From the NCBI RefSeq assembly GCF_002803085.1, contig NZ_NNBJ01000018.1:1-64000 (forward strand): a DNA stretch of 64,000 nucleotides. Reading direction: 5' to 3'. Position numbers and translations under genes: made by a program. The notes under the pieces were generated by a model. The model was given only the letters and a program-made list of their open reading frames with translations, did no database searches and was not told the origin of the DNA. This document shows, one piece after another, positions 50,824 through 59,012 of the stretch (the first letter of the stretch is position 1; each line of letters begins with the position of its first letter). Source of the stretch: Streptomyces sp. CB01201 (GTDB lineage: Bacteria; Actinomycetota; Actinomycetes; Streptomycetales; Streptomycetaceae).

Positions 50824-51285
50824 ATGGACACGTCGTGGTGGCTGGCGCTGGGGGCCGTGGTGGCGCTCGCCGCCGTCGCGGCTCTGATGGACGGACGCGG
50901 GCGCCGGCGGCGTCGGCCCGGCGGGCGTACGCGGCCGCCCGGGCGGCCGGACGGGTCCGGGCGGGCTGCCGGGCGGCTGCCGAAGGCCGGGGAGATCTGG
51001 TGGGCGCAGGTGCCGTACGAGGACCTGCCGGGCGGCAAGGACCGGCCGTGTCTGGTGCTGCGGGTGCGCGGCGGGACGGCGACGGTCGCGAAGATCACCA
51101 GCAAGTTCCACGACGAGCGGGCCGGGGTGATCCCGCTGGCGCCGGGCACGGTGGCCGACGCGCACGGGCGGCCCAGCTTCCTGGAGACCGACGAGCTGCG
51201 CGAGGTCGGGGTGCGGGACTTCCGCCGCCGGGTGGGCGTGGTGGACCCGGCCCTGTGGGACCAGGTCCGTCACCTGGCGGGATGA
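50824..51285 (+). CDS. PemK/MazF-family protein with N-terminal membrane anchor
   Basis: This 153-residue protein starts with a membrane helix (WWLALGAVVALAAVAALM) and a very basic linker (GRGRRRRRPGGRTRPPGR). The PemK/MazF domain follows: KAGEIWWAQVPYEDLPGGKDRPCLVLRV and VAKITSKFHDERAGVIPL. MazF-type proteins cut RNA, but no antitoxin gene adjoins and the anchor is unusual, so a toxin role is doubtful. Confidence 0.82.
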   Translation: MDTSWWLALGAVVALAAVAALMDGRGRRRRRPGGRTRPPGRPDGSGRAAGRLPKAGEIWWAQVPYEDLPGGKDRPCLVLRVRGGTATVAKITSKFHDERAGVIPLAPGTVADAHGRPSFLETDELREVGVRDFRRRVGVVDPALWDQVRHLAG

Positions 51286-51346
51286 CGGAACCTGGCGAGG
51301 TGACGGAACCCGGCGGGGTGACGGAACCCGGCGGGATGACGGACCC
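51281..51346. repeat. 18-base tandem repeat after the PemK-like gene
   Basis: GGTGACGGAACCCGGCGG recurs at 51299 and 51317, with degenerate units at 51281 and 51335. The first unit contains the stop codon of the PemK-like gene. Confidence 0.88.
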
Positions 51347-51385
51347 GCACCACCGGCCTCCGGCCCCTGGGGGCGGGCTCGGCCG

Positions 51386-52336
51386 TCAGGCCCAGAGCTG
51401 GCCGTGCAGGGTTTCGATCGCGGCCTCGGTGGTCGGCGCGGTGTAGACGCCGGTCGAGAGGTACTTCCAGCCGCCGTCCGCCACGACGAAGACGATGTCG
51501 GCGGGGGTGCCCGCCTTGACGGCCTTCCTGCCGACGCCGATCGCCGCGTGCAGGGCGGCGCCGGTGGAGACGCCCGCGAAGATGCCCTCCTGCTGGAGCA
51601 GCTCGCGGGTGCGGGTGACCGCGTCCGCCGAGCCGACCGAGAAGCGGGTGGTCAGGACGGAGGCGTCGTACAGCTCGGGCACGAAGCCCTCGTCGAGGTT
51701 GCGCAGGCCGTAGACCAGGTCGTCGTAGCGGGGTTCGGCGGCGACGATCTGGATGCCGGGGACGTTCTCGCGCAGGTAGCGCCCGACGCCCATCAGGGTT
51801 CCGGTGGTGCCGAGGCCCGCCACGAAGTGGGTGATGGAGGGCAGATCGGTGAGGATCTCGGGGCCCGTGGTGGCGTAGTGGGCGCCCGCGTTGTCCGGGT
51901 TTCCGTACTGGTAGAGCATCACCCACGACGGGTTCTGCCCGGCCAGTTCCTTGGCGACCCGCACCGCCGTGTTGGAGCCGCCCGCAGCCGGTGAGGAGAC
52001 GATCTCGGCGCCCCACATCGCGAGCAGGTCGCGCCGCTCCTGCGAGGTGTTCTCCGGCATCACGCACACGATGCGGTAGCCCTTGAGCTTGGCGGCCATC
52101 GCGAGGGAGATGCCGGTGTTGCCGCTGGTGGGTTCCAGGATGGTGCAGCCCGGCGTCAACCGGCCGTCCTTCTCGGCCTGTTCGACCATGTGGAGGGCCG
52201 GCCGGTCCTTGATGGAGCCGGTCGGGTTGCGGTCCTCCAGCTTGGCCCAGATCCGTACGTCGTCCGAGGGGGACAGGCGCGGGAGCCGGACCAGCGGGGT
52301 GTTGCCGACCGCGGCGAGAGCGGAGTCGTAGCGCAT
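51386..52336 (-). CDS. cysM: O-phosphoserine sulfhydrylase / cysteine synthase CysM
   Basis: This 316-residue PLP enzyme has the PLP lysine Lys43 in NPTGSIKDRPALHM, phosphate-binding EPTSGNTGISLAMAA and GLGTTGTLMGVGRYL. It follows a CysO sulfur-carrier gene with only one base between, as in the mycobacterial CysM-CysO pair that builds cysteine on the carrier from O-phosphoserine or a related acceptor. Confidence 0.94.
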   Translation of the reverse strand: MRYDSALAAVGNTPLVRLPRLSPSDDVRIWAKLEDRNPTGSIKDRPALHMVEQAEKDGRLTPGCTILEPTSGNTGISLAMAAKLKGYRIVCVMPENTSQERRDLLAMWGAEIVSSPAAGGSNTAVRVAKELAGQNPSWVMLYQYGNPDNAGAHYATTGPEILTDLPSITHFVAGLGTTGTLMGVGRYLRENVPGIQIVAAEPRYDDLVYGLRNLDEGFVPELYDASVLTTRFSVGSADAVTRTRELLQQEGIFAGVSTGAALHAAIGVGRKAVKAGTPADIVFVVADGGWKYLSTGVYTAPTTEAAIETLHGQLWA

Positions 52337-52337
52337 G

Positions 52338-52616
52338 TCAGACGGAACCGCCCGCGACCGCGGGCAGGATCGTCACGTTGTCGCCGTCGGCGAGCTGGGT
52401 GTTGATGCCGTCGAGGAAGCGGACGTCCTCGTCGTTGAGGTACACGTTCACGAAGCGGCGCAGGTTGTCGCCGTCGACGATGCGCTCGCGGATGCCGGTG
52501 TGCCGGGCGTCGAGGTCGTTGAAGAGGTCGGCGAGGGTGGCGCCGCTGCCTTCGACGGCCTTGGCGCCGTCGGTGTAGGTGCGGAGGATGGTCGGGATGC
52601 GGACCTCGATGGCCAT
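52338..52616 (-). CDS. cysO: Sulfur-carrier protein CysO (MoaD/ThiS family)
   Basis: This 92-residue ubiquitin-fold protein has FVNVYLNDEDVRFLDGINTQLADGDNVTILPAVAGG. The diglycine is at 89-90 but is followed by Ser-Val, so the usual terminal GG thiocarboxylate site is masked and must be exposed by proteolysis. It carries sulfur to CysM. The metalloprotease gene mec lies 3.5 kb upstream. Confidence 0.94.
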   Translation of the reverse strand: MAIEVRIPTILRTYTDGAKAVEGSGATLADLFNDLDARHTGIRERIVDGDNLRRFVNVYLNDEDVRFLDGINTQLADGDNVTILPAVAGGSV

Positions 52617-52671
52617 GGCGTGGGCTCCTGATCTAAGGGGAGAGGCAGGTGGGCGCGGCTCGGGCTCGGGT

Positions 52672-52725
52672 CCGCGCGCCGCACGCGCTGGGGCGTGCGG
52701 TGGTGCGTTGGTGCGGGGCGCGCGG
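52672..52725 (-). promoter_or_regulatory. Possible attenuator hairpin between leader peptide and cysO
   Basis: In message sense, CCGCGCGCC right after the leader stop pairs with GGCGCGCGG 37 bases on, enclosing a second stem GCACGC/GCGTGC. Ribosome position on the leader could decide folding. Confidence 0.5.
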
Positions 52726-52727
52726 CG

Positions 52728-52856
52728 TCAGACGGCGGCTGCGCGGGCCGTACAGATCGCGCTGGCGAGCCGGCACAGGTCGACGTGCAGCCGCGCCACG
52801 AGCAGCAGGGCGGGGCCGCTGCTCGGCGTCTTGTCGCTCACGTCGTTCGAAACCAT
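52728..52856 (-). CDS. Putative leader peptide of the cysteine/sulfur operon
   Basis: This 42-residue peptide reads MVSNDVSDKTPSSGPALLLV, then ARLHVDLCRLASAICTARAAAV. The RxHVDLxRxxSAIC signature marks Streptomyces leader peptides found ahead of sulfur and related genes. Two cysteine codons lie within the conserved part. TATACG 13 bases before the ATG would make the message nearly leaderless. It lies upstream of cysO and cysM on the same strand. Confidence 0.85.
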   Translation of the reverse strand: MVSNDVSDKTPSSGPALLLVARLHVDLCRLASAICTARAAAV

Positions 52857-52922
52857 GGGGTCATCGTATAGATTCCCGGTCCGCTTCCCGGAATGTGATC
52901 CCACATCCTGGACCGATCCCGC

Positions 52923-53738
52923 TCAGGATGTGGGCAGCCCGGGCGCGGGCGGGACGCGGGTGCCGCTCGGCGGCAGGTAGACGACGGTGGGCGCGCCGGT
53001 GACCGGGTGGACGCTCACCTCGGCGTTCACCCCGTACACCTCGGCGAGCAGGTCCGCCGTGAGGACGTCGGCGGGCGGCCCCGAGGCGACCACCCGGCCG
53101 CCCGCCAGGACGCAGATGCGGTCGCAGTAGTACGCGGCGAGGTTCAGGTCGTGCAGGGCCAGCAGATTGACGGTCCCCAACTCCCTTACCAGGGACAGGA
53201 CTTCGAGCTGGTAGCGGATGTCGAGGTGGTTGGTCGGCTCGTCCAGGACGACGACGTCCGGCTGCTGTACGAGGGCCCGGGCCACCAGGGCGCGCTGGCG
53301 TTCGCCGCCGGACAGGGACGGGAAGGGGCGGCCCGCGAGGTCGGCGATGCCGACGCGGGCGAGCGCCTCGCGCACCAGGGCGTGGTCGGCGGTGGTGTCG
53401 GCCTCCCAGAAGCGGTGGTGCGGGGAGCGGCCCATGGCGACGATCTCGTGGACGCTCAGCTCGATGCTCCCGGCGTCGGCGTCCTGCGGGACGGTCGCGA
53501 TGCGGCGGGCGCGGGCCTTGACCGGCAGCGCGTGCAGGTCGGCACCGTCGAGCAGGACGCGTCCGGCGGTGGGGCGCAGGGCGGCGTAGACACAGCGGAG
53601 CAGCGTGGTCTTGCCGCTGCCGTTGGGGCCGACCAGGCCGACCGTCTCGCCGTCGGCGGCGCCCAGGGTGATGTCGTGCAGCAGGGCGCGGCCCTGGGGC
53701 GTGGTGTACGAGAGCGACTCGGTGCGCAGCGTGGTCAT
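52923..53738 (-). CDS. btuD: Cobalamin-type ABC importer ATPase (BtuD-like)
   Basis: This 271-residue ATPase has Walker A GPNGSGKTT, signature SLSGGERQRALVARAL, Walker B VVLDEPTNHLDI and LHDLNLAAYYCDRI, as in the FecE/BtuD group. Its ATG overlaps the permease stop (ATGA). It would ordinarily be called a siderophore ATPase; the cobalamin riboswitch on this operon argues for corrinoid. Confidence 0.87.
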   Translation of the reverse strand: MTTLRTESLSYTTPQGRALLHDITLGAADGETVGLVGPNGSGKTTLLRCVYAALRPTAGRVLLDGADLHALPVKARARRIATVPQDADAGSIELSVHEIVAMGRSPHHRFWEADTTADHALVREALARVGIADLAGRPFPSLSGGERQRALVARALVQQPDVVVLDEPTNHLDIRYQLEVLSLVRELGTVNLLALHDLNLAAYYCDRICVLAGGRVVASGPPADVLTADLLAEVYGVNAEVSVHPVTGAPTVVYLPPSGTRVPPAPGLPTS

Positions 53739-54763
53739 GCGGGGCCTCCTTCGGCCCGGGTGCCGCGGCCGCGCAGCATCCACAGGAAGAACGGGCCGCC
53801 GGTGAGCGCGGTGAGGACGCCGACGGGAATGTCCTGCGGCGCGGCGACGGTCCGGGCCGCGAGGTCGGCGAGGACGAGGAAGGCGGCGCCGCCGAGGGCC
53901 ACGACGGGCAGCAGCGTGCGGTGGGCGGCGCCGACGACCAGGCGGGCGGCGTGCGGGACCATCAGGCCGACGAAGCCGATCGCCCCGGTGTAGGCGACGA
54001 GGACGCCGGTCAGCAGCGAGGCGAGCACGAAGACCCCGGCGCGGAAGCGGCCGGTGTCGAGGCCGAGGACGCCGGCGCCCTCCTCGCCGACGAGGAGCAG
54101 GTCGAGCGGGCGGGCCAGGGCGATCAGGACGAGCGTGCCGAGGACGAGGGCGACGGCGGGCAGCGCGAGCATGTCCCAGCGGGCGCCGCCGAGTCCGCCG
54201 AGCGTCCAGTGCAGGACTTCCTGCGCGTGTTCGGCGCTGGCCGAGGTGACCAGGATGAGGCTGGTGAGCGCGGACAGGACGTACGAGACGGCGACTCCGG
54301 CGAGCACCAGGCGCCCGCCCGTCATGGAGCCCGCGCGCCGGGCCAGGGCGTACACGAGGACGAGGGCGGCGAGCGCGCCGGCGAAGGCGGCGGCCGGCAG
54401 GGCGACGGTGGTGGCCACCCCGGCGCCGATGCCGAGCACGATCACGGCGACGGCTCCGGCGGAGGCCCCGCTGGAGACGCCGAGCAGGAAGGGGTCGGCG
54501 AGCGGGTTGCGCACCAGGGCCTGGAGCACGGTCCCGATGACGGCGAGCCCGGCGCCGGTGACGGCGCCGAGCACCACGCGGGGCGCCCTGACTTCCAGGA
54601 CGATCGTGCGGTACGGGCTCGGCTCGGCGCGGCCGGTGACGATGGCGAGCACCTGGCCGGTGGGAATCCGCACCGACCCGAGCGCGAGCCCGGCGACGGC
54701 CGCGGCGAGGAGGACGAGGGCGAGCCCCACGAGGACGAGCGGGTAGCGCGAGCGCGTCGTCAT
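53735..54763 (-). CDS. btuC: Cobalamin-type ABC importer permease (BtuC-like)
   Basis: This 342-residue FecCD-family permease has about ten helices, RAPRVVLGAVTGAGLAVIGTVLQALVRNPLADPFLLGVSSGAS split across conserved loops, and GFVGLMVPHAARL near the ATPase contact. Its start at 54763 is 191 bases after the binding-protein stop. It forms a homodimer channel in this family. Confidence 0.87.
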   Translation of the reverse strand: MTTRSRYPLVLVGLALVLLAAAVAGLALGSVRIPTGQVLAIVTGRAEPSPYRTIVLEVRAPRVVLGAVTGAGLAVIGTVLQALVRNPLADPFLLGVSSGASAGAVAVIVLGIGAGVATTVALPAAAFAGALAALVLVYALARRAGSMTGGRLVLAGVAVSYVLSALTSLILVTSASAEHAQEVLHWTLGGLGGARWDMLALPAVALVLGTLVLIALARPLDLLLVGEEGAGVLGLDTGRFRAGVFVLASLLTGVLVAYTGAIGFVGLMVPHAARLVVGAAHRTLLPVVALGGAAFLVLADLAARTVAAPQDIPVGVLTALTGGPFFLWMLRGRGTRAEGGPA

Positions 54764-54953
54764 GCGCGGGCCCTCCCGCCCTCGGGCCGGAGGGTTTGCC
54801 CGCGCAGGCACCGGGCGTGCGGGTGCCCGCGCGTCCCCGCGTCCGCCGGGGCCGGCCGCGGGCCGCGGGTGCGGGTGGCCCCGGCGGACGCGGTCCCGCT
54901 CGGCGGCCGGTGCGGGGCGCAGGGCTCCCCGTCCCCCGCTCGCGGCGGCACCC

Positions 54954-55928
54954 TCACTTCCCCGCCCCGAGCTGCGCCGCCAGCTTGGCGACCGCGTCCG
55001 GGGCCCGTACGCCGGTGACCATGTCGGAGAGCGGCAGGACGGCGAAGCGGTTGTTCTTGACGGCGGGGACGGAGGCGAGGGCCGGGTCGTCGCGCAGGCG
55101 CTTCTTCTTGGCGTCCACGCTGGTGCCGCCGTAGTCGAGGATCAGGATGGTCTCGGGGGCGCGGGCGACGACGTTCTCCCAGCTCGCGTCGCCGAAGGAC
55201 CGCGTCTTCAGGTCGTCGGCGAAGACGTTGCGGCCGCCCGCGCGGGTCACGATGTCGTTGCCTATGCCCTTGCCGCCCACGGTGAACGCCGTCTTGTCGC
55301 CGCTGTCGTAGACGAAGACGGGGGTGGGCGTCTTGTCCTTGCGTGCCGTGCGGGTGCGGTCGTTGGTGGCCTCGGCCGAGCGGATCCAGGACTCCGCGCG
55401 GTCACCGACGCCGAAGGTGCGGCCCACCTCGCGGACCTCCTGGTACACGTCGTCCATCGTGGTCGCGGCGCCCTTGGGGCAGTTCTCCACGTTGAGGCGG
55501 GACTTGATGCCGCTCTTGGCGAGCGCCTCGCGCGCGCGGCCCTCGCCCGCGGCGAAGGCGGAGGCGTAGCCGCCGTAGACGAAGTCCGGGTTCACCGAGA
55601 GGAGCTTCTCGTACGAGGGGTATTCGGCGGCCAGGACCGGGACCGAGCGGTAGTCCGCCGCGTACTGCGGCAGCACCTTGTCGTCCAAGTAGGCAGTCCC
55701 GGCAAGGGACTTGGCGAGGCCGAGCGCCAGCATCACCTCGGTGGCGTGCTGGTTCATGGTCACCGCCCGCTTCGGGGGCGCGGTGTACGTCGTGGTCACC
55801 CCGCAGTTGGTGACCGTGTAGGGGAAGCCGGGGGCGGACGCGCCGCCGGCTTCGGGCTTCGCCTGGGTGGTGCACGCGGCGAGCGGGAACAGCAGGGCGG
55901 CGGCCAGGGCCGCACGGCGCCAGAGCAT
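54954..55928 (-). CDS. btuF: Cobalamin-type ABC importer binding lipoprotein (BtuF-like)
   Basis: This 324-residue protein has a lipobox (LFPLAACTT) and a class III binding-protein fold: PKRAVTMNQHATEVMLALGLAKSLAG in part, YPSYEKLLSVNPDFVYGG, and ILDYGGTSVDAKK. It is the first gene after the cobalamin riboswitch, with AGGAG 8 bases before the ATG. Corrinoid is the likely ligand; siderophore is the alternative. Confidence 0.88.
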   Translation of the reverse strand: MLWRRAALAAALLFPLAACTTQAKPEAGGASAPGFPYTVTNCGVTTTYTAPPKRAVTMNQHATEVMLALGLAKSLAGTAYLDDKVLPQYAADYRSVPVLAAEYPSYEKLLSVNPDFVYGGYASAFAAGEGRAREALAKSGIKSRLNVENCPKGAATTMDDVYQEVREVGRTFGVGDRAESWIRSAEATNDRTRTARKDKTPTPVFVYDSGDKTAFTVGGKGIGNDIVTRAGGRNVFADDLKTRSFGDASWENVVARAPETILILDYGGTSVDAKKKRLRDDPALASVPAVKNNRFAVLPLSDMVTGVRAPDAVAKLAAQLGAGK

Positions 55929-55974
55929 GACTGAGCTCCTCCAAGGGGATTTCCACGTCCCCTGTCGTCGGGAG

Positions 55975-56082
55975 AAGGCGGCAGGTCAGTTCCTGGCTTC
56001 CGGCTCCGCGGGTTCGCCGCGGGGCCGGTCACAGTGGCGGGACCGTGCCGGATTCGCACCGGCTTCCTGGTCCTGCCGCCCG
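55975..56082 (-). ncRNA. Cobalamin riboswitch
   Basis: The minus strand contains GAAGCCGGTGCGAATCCGGC, then ACGGTCCCGCCACTGTGACC, and the B12 box AAGCCAGGAACTGACCTGCC, in the classical order. Flanking GGCGGCAGG and CCTGCCGCC form the closing helix. Between it and the btuF start, AGGGGA/TCCCCT (about 55943-55964) forms a hairpin ahead of GGAGGAG, suggesting translational control, off when B12 is bound. Confidence 0.95.
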
Positions 56083-56136
56083 ATGATCGAAAAGTGCGTA
56101 GGCACAGTATGCGGGATCACCGGGCGCGCGTATCCG

Positions 56137-56559
56137 TCAGTAGGCCTCTACGACCCTTACGTCTTCCTCCGTGATCACGCCGTCCACGATGCGGTACGAG
56201 CGGAACTGGAACTCCCCGGCCCCGTCGGTGTCCGCCGTCGAGACCAGGACGTAGTGCGCGCCGGGTTCGTTGGCGTACGTCACGTCGGTGCGCGAGGGGT
56301 AGGCCTCGGTCGCGGTGTGGGAGTGGTAGACGATGACCGGCTCCTCGTCGCGGTCGTCCATCTCGCGGTAGAGCTTCAGCAGGTCCTGCGAGTCGAACTC
56401 GTAGAACGTGGGCGAGCGGGCGGCGTTCAGCATCGGGATGAAGCGCTCGGCGCGGCCGGTGCCCGCCGGGCCCGCGACCACACCGCACGCCTCGTCGGGG
56501 TGGTCGGCGCGGGCGTGCGCGACGAGCTGGTCGTACAGGGCCTGGGTGATGGTCAGCAT
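56137..56559 (-). CDS. mec: JAMM metalloprotease Mec (CysO-processing)
   Basis: This 140-residue JAMM/MPN+ protein has Glu23 in DEACGVVAG and the zinc motif HSHTATEAYPSRTD (His79, His81, Ser89, Asp92). In mycobacteria Mec+ releases cysteine from CysO-cysteine; relatives also trim sulfur-carrier tails. ATG 56559 matches the family start; ATG 56577 lies inside the large hairpin. Confidence 0.9.
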   Translation of the reverse strand: MLTITQALYDQLVAHARADHPDEACGVVAGPAGTGRAERFIPMLNAARSPTFYEFDSQDLLKLYREMDDRDEEPVIVYHSHTATEAYPSRTDVTYANEPGAHYVLVSTADTDGAGEFQFRSYRIVDGVITEEDVRVVEAY

Positions 56560-56574
56560 GTCGGCAAGGATAAG

Positions 56575-56621
56575 CATGCGGGCCGTTCCGTATCGAGGTG
56601 CGATACGGAACGGCCCGCATG
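56575..56621. terminator. 21-base-arm hairpin between permease and mec
   Basis: CATGCGGGCCGTTCCGTATC-G and its exact complement flank a 5-base loop (AGGTG). It follows the amino-acid permease gene by 27 bases and precedes mec, so it can end the permease message. Confidence 0.85.
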
Positions 56622-56647
56622 ATGAGAACGCGCAGGTCAGCCTGGCA

Positions 56648-58111
56648 TCAGCTGCGCTTGGCGAACGCCTTGTTCTCGGGGTTCTTGGCCTTGAGGACCA
56701 GGTAGGAGACACCGAGGATCAGGGCCCACAGCGGCGCGCAGTACAGCGAGACGCGGGAGTCCTTGTCGATGCCCATCATCACGATGACCATGAAGATGAA
56801 GAGCAGTGCGAACCAGCTGGTGTACGGGGCGCCGGGGGCGCGGAAGCTGGACTGCGGCAGCGCTCCGGCGTCCGCCTGGCGGCGGTAGCGGATCTGGCAG
56901 ACGAGGATCATGATCCAGGCCCACATGCCGGAGATGGTGGCGAAGGAGACCACGTAGTCGAAGGCCTTGCCGGGCGCCACGTAGTTGATCCACACGCCGA
57001 CCAGCATGAGGGCGGCGGAGACCGTGGTGCCGACCAGCGGCGTGCCGCTCTTGGTCAGCTTGGTGAAGACCTTCGGGCCCTGGCCGTTGAGCGCGAGGTC
57101 GCGCAGCATGCGGCCGGTGGAGTACATGCCCGAGTTGCAGGAGGAGAGCGCGGCGGTCAGCACGACGAAGTTGACGATGCCCGCGCCGACGCCGAGGCCC
57201 ATCTTCTGGAACGCCGCGACGAAGGGGCTGACGCCCGGCTGGAACTCGTGCCACGGGACGACCGAGAGGATCATGATCAGGGCGCCGATGTAGAAGACGG
57301 CGATGCGCCACGGCACGGTGTTGATGGCCTTGGGCAGGGTCTTCTCGGGGTCCTTGGACTCGCCCGCCGTCACACCGACCAGCTCGACGGCGAGGAAGGC
57401 GAACATGACGATCTGGAGGGTCATCAGCGTGCCGCCGATGCCCTTGGGGAAGAACCCGCCGTCGTTCCACAGGTTGGCGACGGTGGCGGTGTCCGCGGCG
57501 TCCGAGAAGCCGACGGTGAGGATGCCGGCGCAGATCAGGATCATGCCGACGATGGCGGTCACCTTGACCATGGAGAACCAGAACTCCAGCTCGCCGAAGA
57601 GCTTCACGGAGATGAGGTTCACGGCGTACAGGATGAGCGTGAAGATCAGCGCGTAGGCCCATTGCGGGATGCTGCCGTGGGTCCAGAAGGACATGTACTG
57701 GGCGGCCGCGGTCACTTCGGTGATGCCGGTGACGACCCAGAAGAGCCAGTACGTCCAGCCGGTCACGAAGCCCCAGAACGGGCCGATGAACTCACGGGCG
57801 TACTCCGAGAAGGAGCCCGACACCGGGCGGTACATGAGCAGCTCGCCGAGGGCGCGCATGATGAAGAAGATGACCAGGCCCGCGATGGCGTAGGCCAGGA
57901 TGAGGCTGGGGCCGGCCTTCGAGATGGCCTTGCCCGCGCCGAGGAACAGGCCGGTGCCGATGGCACCGCCGATCGCGATCATCTGGATCTGCCGGGCCCC
58001 GAGGCCCCGCTGGTATCCCTCGCCCGAGCCTTCGCCCGAGCCGTGGGCGGTCCCCGCGGCCTCATTGCCGGCAGGACGGTCGTCGTGCTTGTCGACCTGC
58101 GCTGAGGTCAT
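56648..58111 (-). CDS. Amino-acid permease (APC family, GabP/CycA/AnsP type)
   Basis: This 487-residue protein has a hydrophilic Gly/Ser/Asp-rich start and then 12 helices. The APC signature is QIQMIAIGGAIGTGLFLGAGKAI, followed by RALGELLMYRPVSGSFSEYA, FMFAFLAVELVGVTAGES-like and LSSCNSGMYSTGRMLRDLA. It is a proton-coupled uptake carrier for amino acids; the substrate cannot be set among proline, GABA, serine or asparagine types. Confidence 0.9.
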   Translation of the reverse strand: MTSAQVDKHDDRPAGNEAAGTAHGSGEGSGEGYQRGLGARQIQMIAIGGAIGTGLFLGAGKAISKAGPSLILAYAIAGLVIFFIMRALGELLMYRPVSGSFSEYAREFIGPFWGFVTGWTYWLFWVVTGITEVTAAAQYMSFWTHGSIPQWAYALIFTLILYAVNLISVKLFGELEFWFSMVKVTAIVGMILICAGILTVGFSDAADTATVANLWNDGGFFPKGIGGTLMTLQIVMFAFLAVELVGVTAGESKDPEKTLPKAINTVPWRIAVFYIGALIMILSVVPWHEFQPGVSPFVAAFQKMGLGVGAGIVNFVVLTAALSSCNSGMYSTGRMLRDLALNGQGPKVFTKLTKSGTPLVGTTVSAALMLVGVWINYVAPGKAFDYVVSFATISGMWAWIMILVCQIRYRRQADAGALPQSSFRAPGAPYTSWFALLFIFMVIVMMGIDKDSRVSLYCAPLWALILGVSYLVLKAKNPENKAFAKRS

Positions 58112-58430
58112 GGTGGTGCGCCTTTCTCCATGCCGACCCGTCCGCCTCGGTCACGAAGCGACGGATCAGGTCCTGATCCCCCCGGATATGGATGGAGTGC
58201 CACCGGCGGTCAGCCGGTCGAAGCGCCCCCGGGAACATGGGTGGCGTCCCCGGGTGGTCGTGAAGATTTATCACGGGCTTATGGGTGATCCCCAGTTGCC
58301 TTTGTGGCGCACACCACAGGAAGAAGCGGACAAAAGTCCCTCGACATGACAAAGCAGGTCGATGTGGTGATGCGATCGTTATACGGATTTGAGCGTCCGC
58401 TGAGCGAACGGCCATCCAGAGGCCGATCGG
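58112..58430. other. Leader region of the amino-acid permease
   Basis: No gene is supported in about 320 bases. In minus-strand sense TATAAC near 58370-58375 is a possible -10 box, giving an unusually long leader of about 260 bases. The stretch has lower GC and several CACC/GGTG arms that can pair. A structured leader is possible, but no known riboswitch is recognised. Confidence 0.4.
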
Positions 58431-59012
58431 TCAGGGCATGAGCGTTTCGATGAGTGTTTCCTGGAGCACACCGAGCCACAGGTACGCCATCACCATCGGC
58501 TTGCGCGGATCGTCGTCCGGCAGCCGGTACAGCTCGCCGCTCTCGTCCTCGTCGGTCACGTCCAGGCGGGTGCCGATGGTCAGGCGCAGATCGTTGAGCG
58601 CGCCCAGCCAGTGCCGCGAGTCCTCGGCGGCCAGCTTCAGGACCGCCCCGCCGTCGCCCCCGGGGGTCAGCGAGTCGAGGCCGTGGACCACCGCGAGGGC
58701 GTCGGCGCGCTTGCGGGCCCGCAGGTCGTTCTCGGTGAACCGCCTGAACTCGCTTGATTTGGCGCGCAGTTCATCGCTCTCCTCGCTCGCGTAGGCCTCG
58801 GGGAAGAGGCGGGCGAGCGCCGGGTCGGCGGGCGGTTCGCTCGGGCCCTCGGCGAACAGGGCGGCCAGCGGGTCCTCGTCCTCGGCCGGCTCGTCGCCCG
58901 GCCCGATGAGTTCGAGCAGCTGGACGGCGAGCGAGCGCAGGATGGCGATCTCGACCTCGTCGAGCGCGACGGCCGCGCCACCGCGGGGCAGCGCCTCGAA
59001 GTGCCCGGCCAT
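58431..59012 (-). CDS. DUF2017 protein
   Basis: This 193-residue protein has ALDEVEIAILRSLAVQLLELIGP at the N-terminus and MAYLWLGVLQETLIETL at the C-terminus, typical of DUF2017. It is acidic and predicted helical. It overlaps the clpS stop by one base (TGATG), a pairing conserved in actinobacteria, suggesting a link to protein turnover. Confidence 0.9.
   Translation of the reverse strand: MAGHFEALPRGGAAVALDEVEIAILRSLAVQLLELIGPGDEPAEDEDPLAALFAEGPSEPPADPALARLFPEAYASEESDELRAKSSEFRRFTENDLRARKRADALAVVHGLDSLTPGGDGGAVLKLAAEDSRHWLGALNDLRLTIGTRLDVTDEDESGELYRLPDDDPRKPMVMAYLWLGVLQETLIETLMP

Noticed and set aside
52923..55928. Siderophore ABC transporter
   Set aside because: Homology alone cannot distinguish it, but the cobalamin riboswitch in the leader makes corrinoid the better call.
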